From Puniceicoccaceae bacterium Marseille-Q1082 (GTDB lineage: Bacteria; Verrucomicrobiota; Verrucomicrobiia; Opitutales; Intestinicryptomonadaceae), in NCBI GenBank assembly GCA_904424815.1, contig CAJGBI010000002.1:372001-436000 (forward strand): a stretch of 64,000 nt of DNA, written 5' to 3'. Within the stretch, counting starts at the first letter, position 1. Each line of letters opens with the position of its first letter. A program made the position numbers and the translations under genes. Positions 55,263 to 63,015 of this stretch are shown here, one piece after another. A model generated the notes under the pieces. That model saw only the letters and a list, made by a program, of their open reading frames with translations, was not told the DNA's origin and searched no databases.

Positions 55263-55717
55263 CAGCGTTTGAGCGGGGTTCTGAGCGGGCGGGTGAGGCC
55301 GCCCTTGACGTTGTCGAGCACGCCGTTTATAAACCTTTTGGACTCGCCGGTGGAATAGGTTTTGGCAAGGTCTATCGCCTCGTTTATCGAGACTATCGGC
55401 GGGATGTCAGGGCGGAACAGAAGCTCGAAGACCGCCAGCCGCAAAATCGCAAGGTCGACGCGCGCGATTCTGTCCATGCTCCAGTTTTTGGCGCTCTTGG
55501 AAATCGCGGCGTCGATTTCCGCGGAATGCGCCTCCATGCCCTCTATCAGCTCCTCCGCGAAGCCGTAAAATTCGCGCGGCTGCTCCTTGATTTCAAAAAA
55601 CGCGCCGAGCAGCTCGGGCAGCGGAACGTCGCGGTTGGCGTCGCGCATGTACGCCATCTGCATGGCGGCCGCGCGGTTTTCGCGCCGCCCGGGGGTTTTG
55701 CGGTCCGCGGAGTTCAT
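55262..55717 (-). CDS. nusB: Transcription antitermination factor NusB
   Basis: A 151-residue helical protein that binds boxA RNA with NusE/S10. Recognisable text is RRENRAAAMQMAYM, MDRIARVDLAILRLAVFELLF, then IPPIVSINEAIDLAKTYSTGESKRFINGVLDNV, the family signature. The start overlaps ribH by four bases (ATGA); ribH-nusB is a very common pair. Confidence 0.95.
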   Translation of the reverse strand: MNSADRKTPGRRENRAAAMQMAYMRDANRDVPLPELLGAFFEIKEQPREFYGFAEELIEGMEAHSAEIDAAISKSAKNWSMDRIARVDLAILRLAVFELLFRPDIPPIVSINEAIDLAKTYSTGESKRFINGVLDNVKGGLTRPLRTPLKR

Positions 55718-56250
55718 GACGCGTACCCCTTGCCTCCGGATTCGCCTTCCCCAAACTCCGCCTCAGCCTCCTCGAGCTCGTCGAGCAGGAGGGCGGTCTG
55801 CCATGCCATCTCCATCGCCGCCTCCGCGAATTCTTTTCCGCGGGCGATTTCGCCCTTTGTGCGGGCTTCGGCCTGCTCGCGCGTGTTGGCGACGATTATC
55901 CCGTTTATCATCGGAACCGCCGTGGAAAGCGCGACTTTTTGGAGGGCGGCGGCGGTGCTGTGGGCGATTATCTCGTGGTGCGGAGTTTCTCCGCGAACCA
56001 CAACGCCGAGGGCGATTATGGCGTCGTACTGCTCGGTCTGCGCCAAAAGGCTGCATACGTGCGGGAGCTCCGCCGCCCCCGGGACGCGGACGAGCCTTAT
56101 GTTTTCGGCGTCCACCCCGCACCTGTGGAGCGTTCCGACCGCGTCGCGCACGAGCGCGTCCACCAGTTCCTTGTTAAAGCGCGAAGCGGCGATGGCGTAC
56201 CTGTACCCGCTCGCGTCTATTTTGGGCATTTTACCTTTGTCGAGACTCAT
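55714..56250 (-). CDS. ribH: Lumazine synthase RibH
   Basis: 6,7-Dimethyl-8-ribityllumazine synthase, the penultimate step of riboflavin synthesis. The ATG at 56250 gives 178 residues. Motifs are IAASRFNKELVDALVRDAV, VRVPGAAELP, IALGVVVRGETPHHEI and PMINGIIVANTREQA. A short acidic C-terminal tail (LEEAEAEFGEGESGG) is extra. Two bases separate it from the RibBA-like stop upstream. Confidence 0.96.
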   Translation of the reverse strand: MSLDKGKMPKIDASGYRYAIAASRFNKELVDALVRDAVGTLHRCGVDAENIRLVRVPGAAELPHVCSLLAQTEQYDAIIALGVVVRGETPHHEIIAHSTAAALQKVALSTAVPMINGIIVANTREQAEARTKGEIARGKEFAEAAMEMAWQTALLLDELEEAEAEFGEGESGGKGYAS

Positions 56251-56252
56251 TT

Positions 56253-57329
56253 TTAAAGGGGAATTTGTTCGGTTATTTCGAGCCCGTAGCCCTCCGACAG
56301 CGCGTGGCTGCCCGGGTGTGTGGTCAGCAGCCTGATCTTCTTGAAGCCGAGAGCGCGCAGTATCTGCGCGCCCAGCCCGTAGTCGCGGCGGCTCGGGAGC
56401 TCTGGGACGCCGTCGGGGGACACTATTCCGGAATCCTCGCGGCTGATGTAGACGACGGCTCCCGCACCCGCCCTCTCGACCGCCTCCATCGCCCGGGCGA
56501 ACGAATCCGACCCCGACGCGAAAGACGAGTCCGCGAACATGTCGGCGAACACGTTTTCGGAGTGGACGCGCGCGAGTGTCGGCGCCTCCGAAATCTCGCC
56601 TTTCACGAGCGCGAAGTGCGTGCCGCCCGTCGCGGAGCGCAGCCCCGCGAGCCTGAAATCCCCGAAGCGCGTAGAAAACGGCCTCTCGAACACGATTTTG
56701 ACGAGGGTGTCGCGGCGCATTCTGTACTCTATGAGGTCCGCGACGCTCATGAGCTTCATTCCGTGCTTCTTCTTGAACTCCACCAGGTCGGGAATGCGCG
56801 CCATTGCGCCGTCGTCCCTTATGATTTCGCAAATCGCAGCGCACGGGAAGAGCCCCGCAAGCTTTGCCAGGTCGACCGCGGCCTCCGTGTGCCCCGCGCG
56901 CTCCAAAACCCCTCCCGCGCGCGCCCTGAGCGGATTGAGGTGCCCGGGGGTGACAAAGTCCGCCGCGCCCGCGGAGGGGTCCGCCATAAGCCTTATAGTG
57001 CGCGCCCTGTCCGCCGCGCTTATTCCGGTCGTTATGCCGGAGGCGGCGTCCACAGTCACGGTGAAGGCGGTTCCCTTCGCGTCGCGGTTGAGCCGCACCA
57101 TGTCGTCTATTCCGAGCTCAGCGAGCCGCCCGCTCGTCGTCGGAACGCACAAGAGACCGCGCGCGAGCCTTATCATCGTATTCACCGCCTCGGGCGTGAT
57201 CTTCTCGGCGGCGACTATCATGTCGCCCTCGTTCTCGCGCGACTCGTCGTCAGCCACTATGACGATTTTGCCCGCCGCGAAATCGGCGATGCAGTCCTCG
57301 ACGCTGTCGAAAATTTCGCTCTTTTCCAT
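56253..57329 (-). CDS. ribB: DHBP synthase with degenerate GTP cyclohydrolase II domain (RibBA-like)
   Basis: A 358-residue two-domain protein. The N-terminal half is a normal DHBP synthase, converting ribulose-5-phosphate to the C4 unit of riboflavin: DDESRENEGDMIVAAE (27-42), RLNRDAKGTAFTVTVDA, FVTPGHLNPLRARAGG and RAGHTEAAVDLA. The C-terminal half keeps the GCH II fold (TLARVHSEN at 251-259, YGLGAQILRALGFKKIRLLT at 317-336). All three zinc cysteines are replaced, by Asn259, Phe270 and Ser272. GTP cyclohydrolase II activity is therefore unlikely, and another gene must supply it. Confidence 0.93.
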   Translation of the reverse strand: MEKSEIFDSVEDCIADFAAGKIVIVADDESRENEGDMIVAAEKITPEAVNTMIRLARGLLCVPTTSGRLAELGIDDMVRLNRDAKGTAFTVTVDAASGITTGISAADRARTIRLMADPSAGAADFVTPGHLNPLRARAGGVLERAGHTEAAVDLAKLAGLFPCAAICEIIRDDGAMARIPDLVEFKKKHGMKLMSVADLIEYRMRRDTLVKIVFERPFSTRFGDFRLAGLRSATGGTHFALVKGEISEAPTLARVHSENVFADMFADSSFASGSDSFARAMEAVERAGAGAVVYISREDSGIVSPDGVPELPSRRDYGLGAQILRALGFKKIRLLTTHPGSHALSEGYGLEITEQIPL

Positions 57330-57332
57330 ACG

Positions 57333-58067
57333 TTAAAATGCCGGATTTCTCAAAATTTTTTCAATGTCCCGATCCGAAAGAACCCTGCACGCGCCCTCGG
57401 GTATTTTTCTGAGGACGAACGAGCCTATCTGGAACCGCTTCAATTCTTTGACAAAATAGCCCATGACTTCGAACATTCTGCGGATTTCGCGCTTGCGGCC
57501 CTGTTCAAGCCAGACTTCCGCGCGGCGCGAGTCCTCCTCCGAAGAGCCCGCCGACGGATGGGGAATGATTTTGAGGGCTTTCAGCCTCTCGCCCTCCGAA
57601 ACCACGCCGCGCGTGAGCACGGGTATCACCGACGGGTCGAGGGGGCGGTTGAGCAGCACCCGATACCGCTTGATTATCCCCGAAGACGGATGGGTTATCT
57701 TGTTGGCGAGCTCCCCGTCGTTCGTGAGGATCAAAAGCCCCTGCGAGTTTTTGTCGAGCCTGCCGCAGCAGAACAGCTTCATCTTGTCGAAGGGCGGCGG
57801 CAGGAGGCCGAAGACGGTCTTGGCGTCGAACGGGTCGGAATTGGAGCACAAATACCCCTTGGGCTTGTTCATCGCAAGCGTCGTTTTCTCGGAGACGACG
57901 CCCCTTGCCGCCGCGCCGTCAACCTCGACCCTGTCCTTCTCGGGATCCACGTCCTGCCCGATGCGGGCGGGCTCGCCGTTGACCGTCACCGCGCCCTCGA
58001 GTATTTTTTTCTCCGCGGCGCGGCGCGAGCATATGCCGCATTGGGAAATGTACTTCTGTATTCTCAT
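57333..58067 (-). CDS. RsuA/RluB-family rRNA pseudouridine synthase
   Basis: The ATG at 58067 is chosen because MRIQKYISQCGICSRRAAEKKI is the usual S4-domain start; an upstream ATG at 58100 adds 11 residues without motif. The catalytic domain shows MNKPKGYLCSN and GRLDKNSQGLLILTNDG with the catalytic Asp, then REIRRMFEVMGYFVKELKRFQIG. Members modify a single uridine of rRNA; the exact target (RluB, RluE, RluF or RsuA type) cannot be told. It is three bases ahead of the RibBA-like gene. Confidence 0.88.
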   Translation of the reverse strand: MRIQKYISQCGICSRRAAEKKILEGAVTVNGEPARIGQDVDPEKDRVEVDGAAARGVVSEKTTLAMNKPKGYLCSNSDPFDAKTVFGLLPPPFDKMKLFCCGRLDKNSQGLLILTNDGELANKITHPSSGIIKRYRVLLNRPLDPSVIPVLTRGVVSEGERLKALKIIPHPSAGSSEEDSRRAEVWLEQGRKREIRRMFEVMGYFVKELKRFQIGSFVLRKIPEGACRVLSDRDIEKILRNPAF

Positions 58068-58465
58068 AAACAACGCCGGCGCGCCCTGAGCGCCGCCCAT
58101 ATTTTATCCCCGCATATTGCCTTTGCCGCGCGGGAGCTTCAAGCAAAAACGGCGGGAGAAATCCTGCGAAAATTTCGGACGCGCCGCAAGCGGATTTCCC
58201 GAACGCCCGCATTTTATCTTGGATTAAAAAAGGCATCCAACGCCTGCGCCGCCGCGCTTTCCACGGGGCTGGAATTGCGCCGGACACGGACGCAAACAGG
58301 GCGATTCCGGAAACATATTCGCGCCGCGGCAGACGGAAGGCGCGGGGCGCCGGCAGTCCGAACAATGCCGAAAGGGGCGCGCCCTCCGCGAGCAAAAGTC
58401 TTGATTTTCGCGCGCAAACAGCCTATATTTTTTCCCAGTTTAAAACCAAATTAGGAGAAACAAAT
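58068..58465. other. Intergenic region with the nupG-type promoter
   Basis: No gene is supported in the first 330 bases. The last part holds the promoter at 58401-58429. The short frames on either strand lack protein-like text. Confidence 0.5.
58401..58429 (+). promoter_or_regulatory. Promoter of the nucleoside-symporter-type gene
   Basis: TTGATT (58401-58406) and TATATT (58424-58429) are spaced by 17 bases, the standard sigma-70 layout. The start codon is 37 bases downstream, with AGGAG in between. Confidence 0.7.
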
Positions 58466-59719
58466 ATGTCGTTCGCATTAAGATTTAAACTAAGCGCCAT
58501 GATGTTCCTGCAATTCATGCTGGTGGCGGTGTTTTTCGTTCCGCTGGCAGTGTATTTGAAGAGCATACAGGTAGAGGGCGTAATGATCGCCACCATCATG
58601 GCCACTATGGCGTGGGGCGCGATACTTTCGCCGATAGTCGGAATGCTCGCCGACAGGCTCATGAACGCCGAAAAAGTGCTGTTCATACTGAACATACTTG
58701 TGGCGGCCATGCTCGTGGTGTCAGCGACGACCCAAAACCACTATGTGCTGTTCGTCTGCCTGCTCGTCGCCATGTGCGCGTACATGCCGACCTGGGGACT
58801 AACCTCTTCCATAGCGATAACCAACAGCACCCCCGAGGCCTTCCCGCTAATCCGCGTGTTCGGCTCCATCGGATGGGTTTGCGCGGCGGTGTTCGCGATA
58901 ATCGCCAAGTGGAAATTCGACACCACAATCGACGGCACGGCCATACCGTTTTATTGCGGCGCCGGAGTCGCCGTAATCGCGGCGGCCAACGCCCTCCTGC
59001 TCCCCAAGACCGCGCCCGCGGCAAAGGGGCAGCCGATGTCCATCGTGGACGCGCTCGGGCTCAAAGCCTTCTCCATGCTCAAAGATAAGAATACCGCCGT
59101 CATGATGTTCTGCTCCTGCCTGTGGATGGTGGCGTTCTCCATATACTGGCTTTTCTTCTCGATGTACCTCGACTCCGCCCTCAAAGTCAAGGATATCACA
59201 GCAACCATGAATGTTGGGCAGATCTCCGAAATGGCATTTATAGCCCTGTTGCCCGTGGCCATAAAACTCTTCGGATTGAAGCTTACGATGGCGCTCGGCA
59301 TATTTGCGATGGTGTTGCGCTACGCATTCTGCGCATACGCGCTCGACGTCGACGGCCTCTACTGGGGCGCGATTGTGGTGCACGGCATAATCTTCGGATT
59401 CTTCTTCGTGACGGCCCAGATGTACATGGCAAAGAAAGCCCCCAAAGAACTCCAGGCGCAGGCGCAAGGCCTGTTCTTCTGCCTAGCTTTCGGCGTGGCG
59501 CAGATAGTCGGGGCGTACTTCACCAACTGGCTAATAGACATAAATACCGCAACCCTCACTGCGGAATCCGTAAAGCAGACCGCAAACGCCGTCGCGGAAG
59601 TAGTGGCGCAGGCGAGCGTAATAGACTGGAAATCCGTATTCCTCACCGAGACGGCAATCTCCAGCGTCCTGCTCGTAGTGTTCCTGCTATTCTTCAAAAA
59701 CGACGTGAAAGAAGGCTAA
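58466..59719 (+). CDS. Nucleoside:H+ symporter-type MFS transporter
   Basis: A 417-residue, 12-helix permease. The start (FALRFKLSAMMFLQFMLVAVFFVPLAVYLK) and the pattern of YMPTWGLTSSIAITN, FPLIRVFGSIGWV and LYWGAIVVHGIIFGFFFV match the nucleoside H+ symporter (NupG/XapB) group. Uptake of nucleosides is the likely role. AGGAG lies 8 bases before the ATG and a 17-bp-spaced promoter precedes it. A terminator follows 40 bases after the stop. Confidence 0.85.
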   Translation: MSFALRFKLSAMMFLQFMLVAVFFVPLAVYLKSIQVEGVMIATIMATMAWGAILSPIVGMLADRLMNAEKVLFILNILVAAMLVVSATTQNHYVLFVCLLVAMCAYMPTWGLTSSIAITNSTPEAFPLIRVFGSIGWVCAAVFAIIAKWKFDTTIDGTAIPFYCGAGVAVIAAANALLLPKTAPAAKGQPMSIVDALGLKAFSMLKDKNTAVMMFCSCLWMVAFSIYWLFFSMYLDSALKVKDITATMNVGQISEMAFIALLPVAIKLFGLKLTMALGIFAMVLRYAFCAYALDVDGLYWGAIVVHGIIFGFFFVTAQMYMAKKAPKELQAQAQGLFFCLAFGVAQIVGAYFTNWLIDINTATLTAESVKQTANAVAEVVAQASVIDWKSVFLTETAISSVLLVVFLLFFKNDVKEG

Positions 59720-59761
59720 GCCTTCGGCAAAAGGAGGGCAAAACAGTCCGTTTTGTCACAC

Positions 59762-59792
59762 AAAAAAACCCGCCCAATCGGACGGGTTTTTT
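59762..59792 (+). terminator. Terminator after the nucleoside-symporter-type gene
   Basis: aaaacccg pairs with cgggtttt around a small mismatched inner stem (cc/gg), followed by TTTTTTG and TTTTTT. It works mainly rightwards, but the A run also allows the reverse. Confidence 0.75.
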
Positions 59793-59874
59793 GTTTTTTC
59801 CGGAATAATCCCGCGCCGCAATGCGGGCATGAGGCATACCAGCAAGGGCGGCAGTGCCGCCTGCCATAGAAGGG

Positions 59875-60039
59875 GGCGGCAGGGCCGCTTCCATTGAAGG
59901 GGCTGGCGCCCCTTACGAAGATTGGCTTTGCCAATGCTTCTATCCCCTATCCATTCCCAACAAAAAACGAACCTCCTATGAGAGGTTCGTTAACACTTCC
60001 GGAGTTCGTTCTGAAAAACCTCGGGTTCCCGATTTGGCG
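59875..60039. repeat. Stem-loop repeat, copy 2 (core)
   Basis: Starts ggcggcagggccgc and runs through the same chain of hairpins as copy 1 (aaggggc/gcgcccctt, attggc/gccaat, acgaacctc/gaggttcgt) to gatttggcg at 60031-60039. Unlike copies 1 and 3 it is not followed by the matching cgccaaatc end but by different hairpins (60049-60127). Confidence 0.85.
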
Positions 60040-60048
60040 CAATGAAAA

Positions 60049-60127
60049 CGAAAGCTTATTTTATCCGAAGCGCAGCGAGGCTATAAAATAAGGCTTTCGG
60101 GAAGGATAAAATGCGATAGCATTTTAT
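60049..60127. repeat. Two hairpins replacing the terminal palindrome of copy 2
   Basis: The first is cgaaagcttattttat (60049-60064) facing ataaaataaggctttcg (60083-60099), with one bulged base. The second is a perfect pair, ataaaatgc (60106-60114) with gcattttat (60119-60127). They are AT-rich in a GC-rich tract. Confidence 0.7.
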
Positions 60128-60164
60128 TCGGATATATACAAAACTCCATATGCGGAAACTTCGG

Positions 60165-60235
60165 GGGCAGGCGCATTGGCTTTGCCAATCGCCAGGGGGC
60201 TTGCCCCCTCTGCGGCAGGCGCGCCCCGCGCCCGC
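60165..60235. repeat. Second stem-loop module between copies 2 and 3
   Basis: Holds attggc-ttt-gccaat and agggggc-tt-gccccct, then ggcaggcgcgccccgcgc. It matches the partial module at 38630-38705. Confidence 0.55.
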
Positions 60236-60279
60236 CCAGCGCAACCAAGCCAGCGAATCCATTTTGGATGCGGGGCAAG

Positions 60280-60568
60280 GGCGGCAGGGCCGCTTCCATT
60301 GAAGGGGCTGGCGCCCCTTACGAAGATTGGCTTTGCCAATGCTTCTATCCCCTCCCCGTTCCCAAGACAAAACGAACCTCCCACATGAGAGGTTCGTACA
60401 CGCTTCCGGAGTTCGTTATGAAAAACCTCGGGTTCCCGATTTGGCGCAATGATTTTGGATGCGGGGCAAGGCGCGAGGAAAAGCCGCGGCCGAAGCGTAC
60501 TTTTAGTACGCGAGGGTGCGGCTTATTCCGAAGCAACGCAGCCCCGCGCCAAAAGCATTCGCCAAATC
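60280..60568. repeat. Stem-loop repeat, copy 3 (full length)
   Basis: The core at 60280-60437 is nearly identical to copies 1 and 2. The terminal palindrome (60438-60568) opens gatttggcg and closes cgccaaatc like copy 1. Its inner arms differ but still pair: gcggggc (60461-60467) with gccccgc (60541-60547), aagccgc (60481-60487) with gcggctt (60518-60524), and apex gcgtac/gtacgc (60495-60511). The right end overlaps the guaA stop codon (60567-60569). Confidence 0.85.
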
Positions 60569-62105
60569 ATTCCCATTCTATTGTCGCCGGGGGCTTCGAG
60601 GATATGTCGAGGCAGACCCTGTTGACGCCCTTGACTTCGTTTATGATGCGGTTGGAGATTTTTGCGAGAAGCTCGTGGGGGATATGCGCCCAGTCCGCCG
60701 TCATGGCGTCCTGGCTTTCGACGATGCGGAGGGCAATGACGTTGTCGTAGGTGCGCTCGTCGCCCATTACGCCGACGGTATTGACGGGGAGGAACACGGC
60801 GAACGCCTGCCAAACTTTATCGTAATAGCCGCCAGAGCGCATTTCGTCCATGAGTATGGCGTCGGCTTCGCGGAGGATGTCGAGGCGCTTTTTGGTGATG
60901 TCGCCGACGACGCGCACGCCGAGGCCCGGGCCCGGGAACGGATGGCGCCAGAGGACTTCGCGGGACAGGCCGAGCTCGGCTCCGAGCGCGCGGACTTCGT
61001 CTTTGAAGAGCTCGCGGAGAGGTTCGAGAAGCCGGAGCTTCATGCGCTTGGGCAGCCCGCCGACATTGTGGTGGCTCTTGATGAGGGAGGCGGGATTGCC
61101 GGCAATCGGCACGCTTTCGATGACGTCGGGATATAGTGTGCCCTGCGCGAGAAAATCGACTTTGCCGATCGACTTGACGGTCTTGTCAAAAACTTCCACG
61201 AAAGTCTTGCCGATGATTTTGCGTTTGCGCTCGGGGTCGGCGACTCCCGCGAGCCGGCTGAGGAAGAGCCTTTCGGCGCGCACGGTTTTCATGCGCATCT
61301 TGAAGTTGTCCTTGAAGAGCCTTTCGACTTTGGCGCGCTCGTCTTTGCGGAGAAGGCCGTTGTCGACGAACACGCAGGTGAGCCGGTCGCCGACCGCCTT
61401 GTGTATGAGCGCCGCCGCCACCGACGAGTCAACCCCGCCGCTGAGACCGAGGATTACTTTTTTGTCGCCGACCTTTTCGCGAATGTCGGCTATCGCGCGC
61501 TCCACATAGTCGGACATCTTCCAGTCGCCGGTGCAGCCGCAGATTTTATAGAGAAAATTCTTTATGATTTCCATGCCGCGCGGCGTGTGGACGACCTCGG
61601 GGTGGAACTGCATTCCGTAGAAGCGGCGCGACTCGTCCGCCACGAGCGCGTAGGCGGAATTTTCGGTCGTTCCGACCGCCTTGAAGCCCTTTGGGAGCCT
61701 TTCGATTTTGTCGCCGTGCGAGTTCCAGACCTGAATGGGGGATTTTATGCCCGCCAGAAGCTTTCCGCCGCCGTTGAAAGAGAGCGTGCCTAGGCCGTAT
61801 TCGCGCCGCCTGCTGGATACGATTTCGCCGCCGAGCATTTTGCCCATGAGCTGCAATCCATAGCATATTCCGAGCACGGGAACGCCGAGCTCGAAAATTT
61901 TCGGGTCGGGACGCGGGGAGCCCTTCGCAAGGACGCTCGCCGGGCCGCCCGAGAGAATGACGCCGCAGACGCCGCGCTTTTTGAGGTCGGACGCCCTGGT
62001 GTTGAAAGGCATTATTTCGGAATATACGCTGCACTCGCGGATGCGGCGGGCGATGACTTGCGTGTATTGCGAGCCGAAGTCTAAGACTGCTATCTTCTGG
62101 TTCAT
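60567..62105 (-). CDS. guaA: GMP synthase (glutamine-hydrolysing)
   Basis: GuaA converts XMP to GMP. At 512 residues it has the normal length. The glutamine amidotransferase half holds [11 protein letters not shown] (catalytic Cys) and [10 protein letters not shown] (His, Glu). The ATP pyrophosphatase half starts with [19 protein letters not shown]. The C-terminal dimer domain ends [16 protein letters not shown], the invariant GMP synthase terminus. The stop codon overlaps the end of repeat copy 3. Confidence 0.97.
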   Translation of the reverse strand: MNQKIAVLDFGSQYTQVIARRIRECSVYSEIMPFNTRASDLKKRGVCGVILSGGPASVLAKGSPRPDPKIFELGVPVLGICYGLQLMGKMLGGEIVSSRRREYGLGTLSFNGGGKLLAGIKSPIQVWNSHGDKIERLPKGFKAVGTTENSAYALVADESRRFYGMQFHPEVVHTPRGMEIIKNFLYKICGCTGDWKMSDYVERAIADIREKVGDKKVILGLSGGVDSSVAAALIHKAVGDRLTCVFVDNGLLRKDERAKVERLFKDNFKMRMKTVRAERLFLSRLAGVADPERKRKIIGKTFVEVFDKTVKSIGKVDFLAQGTLYPDVIESVPIAGNPASLIKSHHNVGGLPKRMKLRLLEPLRELFKDEVRALGAELGLSREVLWRHPFPGPGLGVRVVGDITKKRLDILREADAILMDEMRSGGYYDKVWQAFAVFLPVNTVGVMGDERTYDNVIALRIVESQDAMTADWAHIPHELLAKISNRIINEVKGVNRVCLDISSKPPATIEWE

Positions 62106-62153
62106 GGCGTTGTCTTGTCTGTTTGGCGGTTGCGGTGTTTCCGGCCGTGCGGC

Positions 62154-62378
62154 CTAAAATTTGAGCTTCGTGTTTTTGTACCCGCACTTCGGGCAAACCG
62201 CCGTCAAATCCGATTCGGAGGACGTGTAGACGGAATCGCAGCGCAGGCAGTGGAAAGTGGACGACTTTGCGAGATGTTCGCGGATATGCTTGCGGCCTAT
62301 CGTATGTATCCACGCCCCCGCGCCCGCGGCGACGAGCGCGGCGGTGATGGCGAAAGCGAAAAAGGCCGGCAGGGTCAT
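62154..62378 (-). CDS. Small membrane-anchored zinc-ribbon protein
   Basis: A 74-residue protein from the ATG at 62378. One N-terminal hydrophobic helix (LPAFFAFAITAALVAAGAGAWI) is followed by a two-knuckle ribbon, CLRC and CPKC, 19 residues apart (HCLRCDSVYTSS to CPKCGYKN). The upstream in-frame extension crosses the rplQ terminator and is not used. The function is unknown; the shape is that of small envelope or redox-associated ribbon proteins. It lies 48 bases upstream of guaA in the same direction. Confidence 0.7.
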   Translation of the reverse strand: MTLPAFFAFAITAALVAAGAGAWIHTIGRKHIREHLAKSSTFHCLRCDSVYTSSESDLTAVCPKCGYKNTKLKF

Positions 62379-62383
62379 TGCTT

Positions 62384-62425
62384 TAAAAACGCAAACGCGC
62401 CCTGGCGGAACGTGGGCGCGTTGCG
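62384..62425 (-). terminator. Terminator after rplQ
   Basis: On the minus strand, cgcaacgcgccc pairs with gggcgcgtttgcg (one bulge) across an 11-base loop, followed by TTTTTA. It lies about 27 bases past the rplQ stop. Confidence 0.75.
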
Positions 62426-62451
62426 GATTTTCAAAAGATTGCCAAAGAGGG

Positions 62452-62994
62452 TTATTCCTTGCTTTCCGCAACCTCGGCGGCCTCGGCCGGCTGTTCCGCG
62501 GCGGGAACTTCGGCCTCGCCGTCCTTCTTGGCGGGAGCTTTTTTGGCGGCGGCTTTCTTGGCCGTTTTCTTTTTGGCAGCCTTCTTGGCGGGAGCTTTTT
62601 TATAGCCCTCGTCGTCCGCCTCGATAAGCTCTATTATCGCCATGTTGGCGGCGTCGCCGACGCGCGGGACGAGCTTGTAGATGCGGGTGTAGCCGCCGTT
62701 GCGTTTCAAAAACTTCTGAACCTTGTCGGCGAAGAGGAAATGAACCGCGCTCTCGTCGCGCACGCGGGCGAGCGCAAGCCTGCGGAAGTGGAGCTTTTTG
62801 GCGGTGTCTTCCGTGGCGGCGGCCTTTTTGGCCAAAGTGATTACCTTTTCGGCGAAGGGACGGAGCGCCTTGGCGTAGCCGAGGGTCGTCTGAATTCTAT
62901 CGTGGCGGAAGAGAGCCGCAGAAAGGGAGGCCATTATGGCCTGGCGATGCTCTTTTTTCACGCCCAACTGGTGTCTGTGTTTGAGGTGACGCAT
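62452..62994 (-). CDS. rplQ: 50S ribosomal protein L17 with Lys/Ala-rich tail
   Basis: Residues 1-120 are a standard L17 (MRHLKHRHQLGVKKEHRQAI, then RRNGGYTRIYKLVPRVGDAANMAIIEL with KR before it). The last 60 residues are an extension of Lys/Ala repeats (APAKKAAKKKTAKKAAAKK) and then an acidic stretch. The protein is 180 residues, against about 120 in most bacteria. It follows rpoA by 21 bases, the usual order at the end of the alpha operon. Confidence 0.96.
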   Translation of the reverse strand: MRHLKHRHQLGVKKEHRQAIMASLSAALFRHDRIQTTLGYAKALRPFAEKVITLAKKAAATEDTAKKLHFRRLALARVRDESAVHFLFADKVQKFLKRNGGYTRIYKLVPRVGDAANMAIIELIEADDEGYKKAPAKKAAKKKTAKKAAAKKAPAKKDGEAEVPAAEQPAEAAEVAESKE

Positions 62995-63015
62995 TTGAAT
63001 TGATTCTTTGTGAAA

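Noticed and set aside
59875-60446. Open frames across the repeats as genes
   Set aside because: The same peptide (RAASIEGAGAPYEDWL) appears in every copy and frames are open on both strands because of the palindromes; no start or domain is convincing.
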